A stretch of 64,000 nucleotides of DNA from Streptomyces sp. NBC_01497 (GCF_036250695.1 NZ_CP109427.1:310001-374000); one strand, 5' to 3'; shown: positions 43,853 to 53,220, counted from the first letter of the stretch. Numbers and translations are program-made. Notes: a model not told the origin generated them from the sequence alone.

Positions 43853-44275
43853 ATGCCCACCTCGGAAGCCGCCGCCATCGCCGCTGAACTGCGCACCGCG
43901 ATGGGCAAGCTCACCCGACGCGTCAAACACGAGGACCGCATCCCGCTGAGCCAGGTCGCCGTGCTCGGTGCACTCGACCGCGACGGCGCCATGACCACCA
44001 GCGACCTCGCCGCCGATCAGCGCGTACGCCCCCAGTCGATGGCCCGGGCCGTGGGATTGCTCATGGAGCAGAACCTGATCACGCGCCGTACGCACCCCAC
44101 GGACGGCCGCAAGTCGCTGGTCGAACTTTCGGACGCGGGCCGGGCCGCGCTCGAAGCGGAACGCGGCCGCAGGGCCGGTTGGCTCGCTCAGGCCATCGAG
44201 GCCGAACTCACCGATGAAGAGCGGGACTTGCTGGCTCGAAGCGCCACGCTGCTGGACCGGCTGGCCACACGCTAG
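43853..44275 (+). CDS. MarR-family transcriptional regulator
   Basis: The 140-residue protein has the MarR winged helix: LSQVAVLGALDRDGAMTTSD, LAADQRVRPQSMARAVGLLM, EQNLITRRTHPTDGRKSLVE, then the dimerisation helices with LTDEERDLLARSATLLDRL. It is divergent from the second enolase gene with a palindrome array between them, so control of enolase and itself is likely. The ATG at 43853 has no strong ribosome site (GGGGTAAAG lies 11 bases upstream). MarR proteins answer phenolics or oxidants; no ligand is suggested by the context. Confidence 0.9.
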   Translation: MPTSEAAAIAAELRTAMGKLTRRVKHEDRIPLSQVAVLGALDRDGAMTTSDLAADQRVRPQSMARAVGLLMEQNLITRRTHPTDGRKSLVELSDAGRAALEAERGRRAGWLAQAIEAELTDEERDLLARSATLLDRLATR

Positions 44276-44881
44276 ACGAGCGATCGCCATGTGCCCGCCG
44301 GCCGCCGCGCCTGACCGTGGCGTCCTCGGTGGTCTCGGGCCGCATCTGCGTGCGGCGTGGCCTACCCTTTCGACGTGACCGGGCCGACGCAGGTCGAAGA
44401 ACCGTCGGCGGCCCGCAGTGACCGGGGCGCCGTCGCCACCCGCGCGGCTGTGTCCGGCCCACCGCGGACGGCACCGCGCCCTCGCTGTACTGCATGCCTT
44501 CGACGAAGCCTCGCGCGGCACCGAGCCCGCTGGCGTCGGAGCCGTGGAACCGCGAGAAGCCCCGTGGCGAGGTCGTAGACCAGAGCGCCACTCAGCACGC
44601 ACGCGGCCCGCACGACCGGCTCAGCGAGGCTGAACCACCTCGGTAGCCGCCCGTGGCCCGGCCGTGCCGTCGCCAGTCGCCGCCCGCGAGGGCCGGGCGG
44701 GCCCGACGCTCGTCGCCGCCGACACCAACCAACTGCTCCCCGGTGCGCGCGTCCTCGTCTGGGCGCTCCCGCGCAGCGACGACAGTCCGCGTGCGGAGTC
44801 GATGCCGACCTTCCCGCCGAGGTCGCCGCGGCGCCCGGCGGCGGTGGCAGCGGTGGCTGTGCGTGGCGCGGGCGGCGGGTG
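44276..44881. other. gene-poor stretch between marR and the aldo/keto reductase
   Basis: About 600 bases of very GC-rich sequence with open frames on both strands but no motif, ribosome site or consistent codon bias. A hydrophobic minus-strand stretch near 44565-44600 (ACVLSGALVYDLATGLLA) is not part of a recognisable gene. Confidence 0.4.
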
Positions 44882-45931
44882 TCAGAGGTTGTCGTAGCCG
44901 GGGATAGCGGCTTTGATGCGGTCGAGTTCGCGTGCGTCCGAGACGCCCTGGAAGTCGTGGCGGGGGGTGTAGGGCGCTTCGAGGCGGTGGGCCTCGTCGT
45001 CGCTGAGGTCGAGTTCGACGCAGGCCACGGCGTCGTCGATCTGCTGGACCGTGCGGGCGCCGACGACAGGAGCGGCGACGACGGGGTTGCGTCGCAGCCA
45101 GGCGAGAGCGACCTGGGCGCGGGAGATACCGCGAGCCGCGGCGATGGCGCCGACTTCGTCGATGATGACGCGGTCGCTGTCGGCGGTGGCCTTGTAGAGC
45201 ATGTCGGCGTAAGCGCCGTCGGTGGCGGAGCGTACGCCGGCGTTCGCCTGGTCGAAGGGGCGGGCGAGGCGGCCGCGGGCAAGCGGGCTCCAGATCATGG
45301 TGGCGACGCCTTCGTCGGCGCACAGTGGGAGCATTTCGCGCTCCTCCTCCCGCGCGAGGAGGTTGTAGTGGTCCTGCATGGTGACGAAGCGGGCCCAGCC
45401 GTGGCGCTCCTGGAGGTGGAGGGCCTTGGCGAACTGCCAGGCGTGCATGGACGAGGCACCCAGGTAGCGGGCCTTGCCGGACTTCACCACGTCGTGCAGG
45501 GCCTCCAGCGTCTCCTCCATCGGGGTGTCGTTGTCGAGACGGTGGATCATGAGTACGTCGACATGGCCGGTGCCCAGGCGGCGCAGGCTGTGGTCGACCT
45601 CGCTCATGATCGCCTTGCGGGACAGGCCACCGCTGTTGGGGCTGCCGGGGCGCATCGCGTGGCGCACCTTGGTGGTGATGACGACGTCGTCGCGGTTCGC
45701 GAAGTCCTTCAGTGCGCGGCCGAGGATCTCCTCGCTGGATCCGTAGGAGTACAGGTTGGCGGTGTCGAAGAAGTTGACCCCGGCTTCCAGGGCGTGCCTG
45801 ATCAGGGGGCGGGCGGCCGCCTCGTCCAGGGACCAGACCGGGTGGCCGCGGTCGGGCTCGCCGTAGGTCATGGCGCCGATGGCGACCGGGGAGACGTCCA
45901 GGCCGGTGCGGCCGAGTTTGATGTAACGCAC
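44882..45931 (-). CDS. aldo/keto reductase
   Basis: The 349-residue protein is an NADPH-dependent (beta/alpha)8 reductase. The catalytic tetrad is visible: Asp in NFFDTANLYSYG with the Tyr in the same block, Lys in VVITTKVRHAM and His in DVLMIHRLDNDTP. NADPH contacts are in VVAAPVVGARTVQQIDDAV. It resembles the YajO/Tas-like group (AKR11-13), which reduces aldehydes and sugar-derived carbonyls. It is divergent from a TetR gene with two palindromes between, so it is probably inducible by an electrophile or its own substrate. The ATG has GGAGCCCC upstream. Confidence 0.93.
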   Translation of the reverse strand: MRYIKLGRTGLDVSPVAIGAMTYGEPDRGHPVWSLDEAAARPLIRHALEAGVNFFDTANLYSYGSSEEILGRALKDFANRDDVVITTKVRHAMRPGSPNSGGLSRKAIMSEVDHSLRRLGTGHVDVLMIHRLDNDTPMEETLEALHDVVKSGKARYLGASSMHAWQFAKALHLQERHGWARFVTMQDHYNLLAREEEREMLPLCADEGVATMIWSPLARGRLARPFDQANAGVRSATDGAYADMLYKATADSDRVIIDEVGAIAAARGISRAQVALAWLRRNPVVAAPVVGARTVQQIDDAVACVELDLSDDEAHRLEAPYTPRHDFQGVSDARELDRIKAAIPGYDNL

Positions 45932-45962
45932 GGGGGCTCCTACTGTGGGAAACGGAAGAAAA

Positions 45963-46012
45963 GCGGAGAGATCTCCGCCTGACCGTTCCGACGTTAGCGG
46001 AGAGTTCTCCGT
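45963..46012. promoter_or_regulatory. two-copy TetR operator
   Basis: The site CGGAGA-N2-TCTCCG occurs twice, centred at 45970-45971 and 46004-46005, 34 bases apart centre to centre. The first copy extends to seven-base arms (GCGGAGA and TCTCCGC). The position between the divergent reductase and TetR genes fits paired dimers repressing both. Confidence 0.7.
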
Positions 46013-46050
46013 ATCGCAAACGGGTGACCGCTCACACCGCAGGAGGACCC

Positions 46051-46602
46051 ATGGCCGACAGTGCGCCGCAGCGCTCCGACGCTCTGAAGAACCGGGAGCT
46101 GATCCTCCAGGTCGCCCACGACGCGCTCACCGAGTCGCCGGACGCCTCGCTCAACTCGATCGCCAAGCGCGCGGGCGTCGGCCCGGGCACGCTCTACCGG
46201 CACTTCCCCACCCGCGAGGCGCTGATCCTTGAGGTCCACCGTCACGACACGAAGCGGCTCGTCGACTCCGTGCCGGACGTCCTCGCCGCACACCCCCCGC
46301 TGGACGCGCTGCGGCAGTGGTTCACCACCCTGGCCTCCTACGTGCGCATCAAGCACGGCCTGGGTGAGGCACTGCACTCGGCTGCCGCGCAAGAGGTCGT
46401 CAGCGCCTCCTGGCCGCCCGTCACCGCGGCCGTCGCGCAGCTCCTCGACGCGTGCGAAGGCGCCGGCGAGGTACGCCCCGGCATCGACCCGGTCGACGTC
46501 ATCATGCTCATGAGCTGCCTGTGGCGCACCCCCGACACCCCCGACGGCATCGCCCAGGCCGACCGTCTACTGGAACTGGCCATCGACGGCTTCCGCCCGT
46601 AG
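46051..46602 (+). CDS. TetR-family transcriptional regulator
   Basis: The 183-residue regulator has the N-terminal helix-turn-helix, where SLNSIAKRAGVGPGTLYRHF then PTREALILEVHRHD fit the TetR pattern. A C-terminal TetR_C-like domain follows (DALRQWFTTLASYVRIKHGL onwards). CAGGAGGACCC precedes the ATG at 46051, nine codons inside a longer open frame. Related regulators adjoin and repress oxidoreductase genes. The double palindrome between it and the aldo/keto reductase supports the same here. Confidence 0.92.
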   Translation: MADSAPQRSDALKNRELILQVAHDALTESPDASLNSIAKRAGVGPGTLYRHFPTREALILEVHRHDTKRLVDSVPDVLAAHPPLDALRQWFTTLASYVRIKHGLGEALHSAAAQEVVSASWPPVTAAVAQLLDACEGAGEVRPGIDPVDVIMLMSCLWRTPDTPDGIAQADRLLELAIDGFRP

Positions 46603-46704
46603 CGCCTCCCTGAAGCCGCGCCCCCCTGAAGCCGACCCGCGGGTGCGCGGCCCCACCCGACTCAACGTGCCGGGCGCCGGAGGCGCGACGCTGACCATGT
46701 GGCC

Positions 46705-48033
46705 TCAGTCCGACGCGCCGGGCTCGGGGGCGGCCGCGCCCGTCGTGGCCGGCAGCGGGGACGTACGACGCCACGGCCCGTGGAACAGCAGCGACGCCGG
46801 CAGGAACAGTGCCATGCAGCCGAGCGAGATGACCATCCAGAGGTGCCAGCCGGCGTGGCCGACCACACGGGGGACGGCGAACAGCACCAGCACCGCCACG
46901 GCCTTGGACGTGAAGCCGAACAGCCCCCAGGCACTGCCCTGCAGTCGCGCGTCGATGTCCTCGGCGTCCTCGGAGAAGTTGGCCATCCAGGGCCCGTAGG
47001 AGACACCCATGGCTCCGCCGAGCAGAGCGCCGGTGATCATCACGTGCGCAGGGGAGACGTCTTGGCGATGCATCAGGATCAGCAGGTACCCGGTGACGAC
47101 CGCCGTCGCGAGTGTGCCGAACACACAGAGCGGTTTGCGCAGTTGCAGCCGGTCGGAGATCCGGCCGCTCGCCACGACGGTGAGCAGATTGAGCACCCAG
47201 AACACCGACATGACTCCGGACGCGGTCGACGCACTCAGATCGAACGACTCCCCCAGCATCGTCGGCCCGTAGAGGGACAACGTCAGGTAGAGGACCAGCC
47301 ACAGCGCGATGCCGACGACGTGGGCCCAGATGGTGCGGTGCGCCAGCAGTTCCCGCGCCCTGGGCGGATCGGCGCGCTCCGAGGTGGCCAGTGCCTGGTG
47401 TTCCGTCTGCCGGATACGGCCGCGCAGTCGGGGCGAGAGGTCGGCGATGTTGAACGCGATCACCAGCGAGGCGATCAGCGACACCGCGCCCATGATGACG
47501 AACTGGGAGCGCCAGGAGTCGTGGAAGAGTGGCAGTGTGGCGCTCGCGATCGCGGCGGCGAGGAAGTTGGCCCCGACCGGCCCCCAGGTCCAGAAGCCGA
47601 AGGCCTGTGCGCGGCCCATCCGCGGCGAGAAGTCCCGGACGATGGGTGCGGTGCCCGCCAGTGACATGCCGTCGATGACGGACAGCGCGATCCGGACCAG
47701 CAGCAGCTGCGTGGGCGAGTGCACCGTCGTCATCAGCACACAGCACACCGTGGTCAGCAGCATGAACGGGATGAGCAGGCGCACCCGCCCGACGGTGTCG
47801 GTGAGCCGGCCGCCGATGACGGACGCGAGGGCGCCCGCGATGGTCGCGAGGGCGGACACCGTGCCGTACGTCGACAGCGACATGTGCAGGTCTTTGAGCA
47901 TCAGGGGGACCACGGGGGCGATCTGCCCCTCGTACGATCCGATCAGGACGGCGAGCACCGCCATGCCGAGGATGCGCATGCGGCGCCCGCCGGTCGGGTA
48001 CTCGTCGAGTTCGCGCATGTAGGAGAGCTTCAT
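46705..48033 (-). CDS. MFS transporter
   Basis: The 442-residue protein has twelve helices and MFS signatures: GGRLTDTVGRVRLLIPFML after helix 2, VIDGMSLAGTAPIVRDFSPR (helix 4-5) and SGRISDRLQLRKPL in the second half. The N-terminal 25 residues are polar. The substrate is unknown. It lies 250 bases downstream of the acyl-CoA ligase gene on the same strand, so it may be the uptake system for the acid degraded by that island, but no overlap ties them. It is convergent with the TetR gene. GGCCGGAGCA precedes the ATG. Confidence 0.88.
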   Translation of the reverse strand: MKLSYMRELDEYPTGGRRMRILGMAVLAVLIGSYEGQIAPVVPLMLKDLHMSLSTYGTVSALATIAGALASVIGGRLTDTVGRVRLLIPFMLLTTVCCVLMTTVHSPTQLLLVRIALSVIDGMSLAGTAPIVRDFSPRMGRAQAFGFWTWGPVGANFLAAAIASATLPLFHDSWRSQFVIMGAVSLIASLVIAFNIADLSPRLRGRIRQTEHQALATSERADPPRARELLAHRTIWAHVVGIALWLVLYLTLSLYGPTMLGESFDLSASTASGVMSVFWVLNLLTVVASGRISDRLQLRKPLCVFGTLATAVVTGYLLILMHRQDVSPAHVMITGALLGGAMGVSYGPWMANFSEDAEDIDARLQGSAWGLFGFTSKAVAVLVLFAVPRVVGHAGWHLWMVISLGCMALFLPASLLFHGPWRRTSPLPATTGAAAPEPGASD

Positions 48034-48282
48034 TGCTCCGGCCTTTCTGCGAGTGGACCAAGTACCTGATCCGGCCGACCCTCACTCCGCCGCGCAGCGC
48101 CGTTCGCGGAGCGCGAGTATGCCGCGGGAGTTCCCTCTCATCCCGGCGCCGGCGCCTGGGACCGTTGGTCGTCAAGGCGGCGAGCCGGCCTTTCCCGAGG
48201 CGGCTGCCAGGTGGTGGACGAAGGCCGCCGCGGTCGCGGCGGGCGACCGCGGCGGCCTCCGGGTGGCGCTACGGGAGGGCGC

Positions 48283-50409
48283 TCAGTTCCAGGTGACCAG
48301 CGCGTCCAGCGCCTCGACCTCGCCCCCGCGGACGAGCAGCGGGTTCACTTCGAGCGATTCGAGCCGCGGTCCCAGCCCGCCTGCGAGCGCGCCGATCCGG
48401 GCGATCACCTCGGCGACCTGGTCCAGGTCCGCGCGCTCGGACCCGCGCGCCCCTTCCAGCAGCCGGGCGCCGCGCAGTTCGCCCAGCGCCCGACGGATCT
48501 CGGCGGCGTCCACGGGCAACAGCCGCAGTGCGGAGTCACGCAGCGCCTCGACCCAGACCCCGCCGAGACCGACGGCGAGGGTCAGACCCCACGCGGGATC
48601 GCGGACCACACCGACCAGCAGTTCCACACCTCCTCGGCGCTGCGGCTGCACGAGGGTGCCGCTGCCGGTGATCCCGTGCCGCCCGAGGGCTTCGCACACC
48701 TCGCGGTGGGCCCGGCGTACGGCTTCGGGTCCGTTCAGCGCGAGCTTCACGCCCCCGAGGTCGCTCTTGTGACCGAGCCCGTCGGCAACCGCCTTGAGAA
48801 CGACCGGGTACCCGAACCCGTCGGCCGCCGCGACCGCCTCGTCCTCAGTGGCGGCCAGGGCGGAGGGGACGACGGTGACTCCGTTGTCCCGCAGCAGCCG
48901 CGATGCCCGGTACTCCGTCCAGAGCCCCGTGGTCTCCCCGTGCACGACCGGCGCGGCGCCTGCCTCGGCGGGTGGCGCGGTGGCGGCGGCGGGCAGTGTG
49001 CGCGACCATCGGACGGCCGCGCCGATCGCCGTCATGGCGTGCTCGATGCCGCCCGCCACGTACGGGAATCCCGTCTCCCGCTGTATGTGACGACCCGTCT
49101 CCGTGACATCGGTGAGCATGTTGCTGGCGACGATCACCGGCCGCTGTGCGTCGCGGATGCGCTGCGCGGTCGCGCCGAAGTTCCCGAGTGTCGCGCTCAG
49201 GTCGGCCGGCGGCAGCCGGGGCAGGTCGGACAGGAGCATGATCGCGTCCATGCCCGGGTCGTCGGCGACGACCTCCAGGGCGCGGCTGAGCAGCGTCCGG
49301 TCGACCACGACGTAGCCGGTGACGTCCAGCGGGTTCTGCACGGTCGCGAAATCCGGCAGGAGTTCCTCCAGCCGCGCCACCGTCTTGGGGGCGAAGGCGG
49401 GGAGTTCCAGCCCCTCCTGCTCGGCCCGGTCGGCCACGATCTCGCACGCCCCGCCCGAGGGTGTCACCACCCCGATCCGCCGACCACTGATCGGGCCGGT
49501 CTGGGCCAGCAGTCCGGAGGTGATGATCAGGTCCTCCAGCGAACGGACGCGCACCACGCCCAGTTCGCGGAACGCCGCTTCGACGACAGCGTCGTCGCCC
49601 ACGAGCGCTCCGGTGTGGGCCTGCGCGGTGTGCGAGGCGAGCGTGCTGGAACCTATCTTGAGCGCCACGACCGGCTTGCCCGCCGCGGCGGCGCGGCGGG
49701 CCGCGCGCGCGAACTCCTCGGGATGGCGCACGGATTCGAGGAACAGCGCGATCACCTTGGTGGCCGGATCGTCCACGAGGTGGTCGATCACGTCGGTGAC
49801 CGAGACCATCATCTCGTTGCCCATGGAGGTGAGCAGGCTCAGACCGACGTTGCGGGCCTGGGCGAAGGACAGGATGGAGCTGGCCAGGGCTCCGCTCTGC
49901 AGTACCACGCCCACGGGGCCGCCGATCAGCGGCGGCGGGATCGGCAGTCCGTAGGGTGTGGTCCGCGTGGCGGCGTTGATGTACCCGTTGCCGTTCGGCC
50001 CGAGGACGGTCAGCCCGTTCTCCTGGGAGAAGGCGAGGATCTCCTCCTCCAGTTGCCTTCCCCGCGGGCCGGTCTCGCCGAAGCCCGCGGTGAGCACCAC
50101 GTAACTGCGGATGCCGAGGCCCGCGCCCTCCCGCAGCACGGGCAGTACCGCGGGTGTCGGCACCATGACGTACGCCATGTCGACACGTTCGCCGATGTCC
50201 GTGAGGCTGCGCCGCGCGGGCTGCCCGTGCACCACGTCGGTACGGGGATTGACCAGGTGGACCGGCCCCGGGAAGCCGTTGTTGCGGAGGTTGTCGAACG
50301 TCGACAGCGACCAGCCCGACTTGTCCGTGGCGCCCACCAGCGCGATGGACCCGGGCGTGAAGAGGGCTCGCATCGCCTCAGGGCCGAGCCGCTTCCTGCC
50401 CGCGTTCAT
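48283..50409 (-). CDS. ADP-forming acyl-CoA (acetate-CoA) ligase
   Basis: The 708-residue protein fuses the alpha and beta parts of NDP-forming CoA ligases. A CoA-binding Rossmann domain comes first (SIALVGATDKSGWSLSTFDN). A succinyl-CoA-synthetase-like flavodoxin domain follows, with GVVLQSGALASSILSFAQA and the phospho-His loop TAQAHTGALVGDD. The C-terminal ATP-grasp has GFGYPVVLKAVADGLGHKSD and VGLGGVWVEALRD. It activates a carboxylic acid to its CoA thioester at the cost of ATP to ADP. It lies 13 bases after a DUF35 gene in the acyl-CoA operon, so it probably starts degradation of an imported acid. AGGAAGA precedes the ATG. Confidence 0.92.
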   Translation of the reverse strand: MNAGRKRLGPEAMRALFTPGSIALVGATDKSGWSLSTFDNLRNNGFPGPVHLVNPRTDVVHGQPARRSLTDIGERVDMAYVMVPTPAVLPVLREGAGLGIRSYVVLTAGFGETGPRGRQLEEEILAFSQENGLTVLGPNGNGYINAATRTTPYGLPIPPPLIGGPVGVVLQSGALASSILSFAQARNVGLSLLTSMGNEMMVSVTDVIDHLVDDPATKVIALFLESVRHPEEFARAARRAAAAGKPVVALKIGSSTLASHTAQAHTGALVGDDAVVEAAFRELGVVRVRSLEDLIITSGLLAQTGPISGRRIGVVTPSGGACEIVADRAEQEGLELPAFAPKTVARLEELLPDFATVQNPLDVTGYVVVDRTLLSRALEVVADDPGMDAIMLLSDLPRLPPADLSATLGNFGATAQRIRDAQRPVIVASNMLTDVTETGRHIQRETGFPYVAGGIEHAMTAIGAAVRWSRTLPAAATAPPAEAGAAPVVHGETTGLWTEYRASRLLRDNGVTVVPSALAATEDEAVAAADGFGYPVVLKAVADGLGHKSDLGGVKLALNGPEAVRRAHREVCEALGRHGITGSGTLVQPQRRGGVELLVGVVRDPAWGLTLAVGLGGVWVEALRDSALRLLPVDAAEIRRALGELRGARLLEGARGSERADLDQVAEVIARIGALAGGLGPRLESLEVNPLLVRGGEVEALDALVTWN

Positions 50410-50422
50410 ACGGTCTTCCTGC

Positions 50423-50821
50423 TCATGCGGTCTCCCTCACTCGGAAGCACGGCAGCGTGGGAGAGCCCTCGCCGCCCAGTCGGGTGATCTCCAGCTCGAC
50501 CCGGTCACCGATCCTGACCCGGCCGCCGCCGACGATCCGGGACATCATCCGCACGCCCTCGTCGAGGTCGATCAGCGCGACCGTGTACGGCGGGGTGCCC
50601 GCGGAGGGGCTGAAGGCCCGGTGCGCGACGGTGTACGAGTAGACGGTTCCGGTCCCTGGCGAGGTGAACCAGTCGAGCCGGTCACCGAAGCAGTGCGGGC
50701 ACAGGGCCCTCGGGTAGAACACGGCACGGGCGCAGTCCCGACAGCGCTGCAGCCGCAGTTCCCCGGCGGCGATGCCGTCCCAGAAGGGCTGGGTCTCCGC
50801 ATCGGACGCGAGATCCGCCAC
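50423..50821 (-). CDS. DUF35 OB-fold zinc-ribbon acyl-CoA partner protein
   Basis: The 132-residue protein has a rubredoxin-like zinc ribbon, LQRCRDCARAVFYPRALCPHC (quoted in part: CRDCARAVFYPRALCPHC), and an OB fold with TGTVYSYTVAHRAFSP and YTVALIDLDEGVRMMSRIVG. Such DUF35 proteins bind thiolase-like partners and channel acyl-CoA; the best-known example is the partner of the steroid aldolase Ltp2. The GTG at 50821 follows AAGGAG by nine bases. It lies five bases downstream of the thiolase-like gene, as expected for a complex. Confidence 0.9.
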   Translation of the reverse strand: MADLASDAETQPFWDGIAAGELRLQRCRDCARAVFYPRALCPHCFGDRLDWFTSPGTGTVYSYTVAHRAFSPSAGTPPYTVALIDLDEGVRMMSRIVGGGRVRIGDRVELEITRLGGEGSPTLPCFRVRETA

Positions 50822-50826
50822 AGTGA

Positions 50827-51981
50827 TCAACTCCTTCCCAGGACGACGGTGGACGCGGACGAGAGGACTCCGCCGGTTCCGTGCACGAGAGCGAGCCGGG
50901 CACCGTCGACCTGTCGGTCCGGGTCGGAGACGAAGTCGTGCCGTAGCTGCCGGGTCGCCTCGATGAGCAGGAAGATCCCGTACATCCCGGGGTGGGTGTA
51001 GGACAGCCCGCCGCCGTTGGTGTTCATCGGCATCTCGCCGCCGGGGGCCGTTCGCCCGTGTGCGACGAACTCCCCGGCCTCCCCCGGCTTGCACAGGCCC
51101 AGGGATTCGAGCGTGAGGAGCACAGTGATCGTGAAGGAGTCGTAGATCTCCAGCAGATCGAGATCGTCGTGGGTGATCCCGGCCATCCGCATCGCGGTGG
51201 GGCCGGACCGCGCCGCCCCGGTGACGGTCAGGTCGGGCATCTGGGCGATGGAGCTGTGCGTGGTCGTCTCGCCGTGGCCGAGCACCTCGACCGGATGGGT
51301 GCCGAGGTCGGCCCACCGGTCCTCCGCGGCCACCACCACGGCGCCGCCGCCGTCCGTGACCAGGCAGCAGTCCAGCAGATGGAGTGGTTCGCTGATCATC
51401 GGGGAGTCGAGCACATCGTCGACCGTGATCGGATCGCGGTAGTAGGCGTCCGGGTTGAGCGCCGCCCACCGGCGGGCGCTCACCGCGACCTCGGCCAGTT
51501 GTTCACCGGTCGCACCGTACTGGTGAAGGTAGCGGTTGGCGGCCAGAGCGTACGCGCCGACCGGTTGGGGCAGTCCGAAGGGACGGTCGAACTGCTCGGT
51601 CAACGTCGCGGGTGGCCTGGCAGCGCCGCGGGAACGGTTGCTGCGCTGGGTGCTGCCGTAGGTGATCAGTGCGACGTCGATGACCCCGGCCTCGATCGCG
51701 GCGGCCGCATGGCCCACGTGTGCCTCGAACGAGGAGCCGCCGATGTTGGTGCCGTCCAGGTAGTCGGGCCGCAGGCCCAGGTACTCCGCCAGTGTCAGTG
51801 CCGGCGCCCACGACCAGTTCCCCGCGACGAACAGCGCATTCACGTCCGCCGGCCCGAGGCCGGCCTCGGCCAGGGCCGCCCGGCTCGCCCTGGCCTGCTG
51901 GGACAGCACGGTCAGGTGCGGGGTTTTGCCCACCTCCGACTCCGCCACTCCGACGATCGCCGCGCGCCTGCGCGGACTCAT
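50827..51981 (-). CDS. thiolase-like (SCP-x/Ltp-type) protein, Cys-less
   Basis: The 384-residue protein has the thiolase fold of the lipid-transfer group: SRAALAEAGLGPADVNALFV, HLLDCCLVTDGGGAVVVAAE, LLEIYDSFTITVLLTLESLG and GGLSYTHPGMYGIFLLIEAT. The nucleophile Cys of true thiolases is Ser in NIGGSSFEAHVGHAA, and the late Cys-Gly loop is LSSASTVVL without Cys. Proteins of this kind with a DUF35 partner are aldolases or retro-aldolases of acyl-CoA side chains, using Tyr such as that in EIYDSFT. It overlaps the acyl-CoA dehydrogenase gene by four bases. Confidence 0.88.
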   Translation of the reverse strand: MSPRRRAAIVGVAESEVGKTPHLTVLSQQARASRAALAEAGLGPADVNALFVAGNWSWAPALTLAEYLGLRPDYLDGTNIGGSSFEAHVGHAAAAIEAGVIDVALITYGSTQRSNRSRGAARPPATLTEQFDRPFGLPQPVGAYALAANRYLHQYGATGEQLAEVAVSARRWAALNPDAYYRDPITVDDVLDSPMISEPLHLLDCCLVTDGGGAVVVAAEDRWADLGTHPVEVLGHGETTTHSSIAQMPDLTVTGAARSGPTAMRMAGITHDDLDLLEIYDSFTITVLLTLESLGLCKPGEAGEFVAHGRTAPGGEMPMNTNGGGLSYTHPGMYGIFLLIEATRQLRHDFVSDPDRQVDGARLALVHGTGGVLSSASTVVLGRS

Positions 51982-53150
51982 TCGCCGATCCCGCCGAGTC
52001 GTACGTGTCCCTTAAGAAGGTTGCGGGCTATGGTGCGGCGCTGGATCTCGTCGGTGCCCTCGAAGATGCGCAGGAGGCGCAGCTCCCGGTACCAGCGCTC
52101 GATCGGCAGTTCCTTGGTGTAGCCCATGCCGCCGTGGATCTGCAGCACGCGGTCCACCACCTGATTGGCCATCAGAGCGCCGTTGAGCTTCGCGATGGAG
52201 GAGGCATGACGGGCGTCCATGCCCTGCTGGACCCGCCAAGCGGCGTACAGCGTAAGCCACTTGGTCGACTCGATCTCCACCTGGGAGTCCGCTATCTGCC
52301 ACTGGATGGCCTGGTAGTCGCCGATCGGACGGCCCATCGAGTGCCGGATCTTGGCGTAGTCCACAGCCATCTGCAACATCCGCTCGGCGGAACCGATGGC
52401 ACGCGCCGGGATCATGTAGCGCCCCTGACCGATCCACCGCAACGCCAGGGAGAACCCCTGGCCGACCTCACCCAGTACATTCTCGGCGGGCACTCGCACG
52501 TTGTCGAACACCAGCGCCGCCGGGCCCCACTGCCCCATCGTGTGGATCGGCTCGGACTTCCAGCCCATGTCCCGGTCGACCAGGAAACAGGTGACTCCGC
52601 CATCCGCGCCCCGGTCCGGATCGGTGACGGCGAAGACCATCACGAAGTCGGCCTCGTTGCCGCCGGTGATGAACGTCTTCTCGCCGTTGATCACCCAGTC
52701 GCCGCCGTCGCGCACGGCGCGGGTACGGATGTTCCGGGCGTCGGAGCCCGCTCCCGGCTCGGTGATGGCGAAGCAGGAACGCCGCTCACCTTCGATGGTC
52801 GGGAGGAGGTAGCGCTCCTTCTGTTCGTCGTCGGCGCTGTAGAGGATGTTGTCCGCGGAGCCGCCGAAGCTGAACGGTACGAAGGTCCGGCCGGTCTCCA
52901 TCGCCAGGATGGCCGACATGACGGCACCCAGATTCATCCCGCCGTACTCCTCCGGCGTGTTCACCCCCCAGAAGCCTGCCCTGCGCGCCTTCGCCCGTAG
53001 TTCGGCGAGGACGCCCGCGTCCACGGCCGGAGCGCCTGTCCGTTCATTGCGCAGCACGTCCTGCTCCAGGGGCATCACCTCCTTGGAGATGAAGGTGCGC
53101 ACGGTGTCCCGGATCTGCCGTTCCTCGTCACTGAGGGAGAAATCGACCAT
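51978..53150 (-). CDS. acyl-CoA dehydrogenase
   Basis: The 390-residue FAD enzyme introduces the alpha-beta double bond in an acyl-CoA. CFAITEPGAGSDARNIRTRA and WVINGEKTFITGGNEADFVM are the FAD/substrate blocks. MGRPIGDYQAIQWQIAD and QIHGGMGYTKELPIERWYRE follow, and the catalytic base Glu lies in LLRIFEGTDEIQRRTIARNL. The length is typical. It is the first gene of the minus-strand operon that continues with the thiolase-like protein, DUF35 and CoA ligase. Upstream is a palindromic site shared with the second operon of the island. Confidence 0.94.
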   Translation of the reverse strand: MVDFSLSDEERQIRDTVRTFISKEVMPLEQDVLRNERTGAPAVDAGVLAELRAKARRAGFWGVNTPEEYGGMNLGAVMSAILAMETGRTFVPFSFGGSADNILYSADDEQKERYLLPTIEGERRSCFAITEPGAGSDARNIRTRAVRDGGDWVINGEKTFITGGNEADFVMVFAVTDPDRGADGGVTCFLVDRDMGWKSEPIHTMGQWGPAALVFDNVRVPAENVLGEVGQGFSLALRWIGQGRYMIPARAIGSAERMLQMAVDYAKIRHSMGRPIGDYQAIQWQIADSQVEIESTKWLTLYAAWRVQQGMDARHASSIAKLNGALMANQVVDRVLQIHGGMGYTKELPIERWYRELRLLRIFEGTDEIQRRTIARNLLKGHVRLGGIGE

Positions 53151-53203
53151 CGAAGGAAGTCCTTCCGGCTCAGGGCGTGCGGGCGAACGCCCGGGGATTG
53201 TTT

Positions 53204-53220
53204 CTAGAACGCAACTCTAG
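53204..53220. promoter_or_regulatory. TetR-type site before the acyl-CoA dehydrogenase
   Basis: CTAGA and TCTAG form a perfect inverted repeat with a seven-base spacer, 54 bases before the dehydrogenase start. A near-identical site (56872-56888) precedes the SDR operon. The divergent TetR is the likely binder. Confidence 0.55.
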
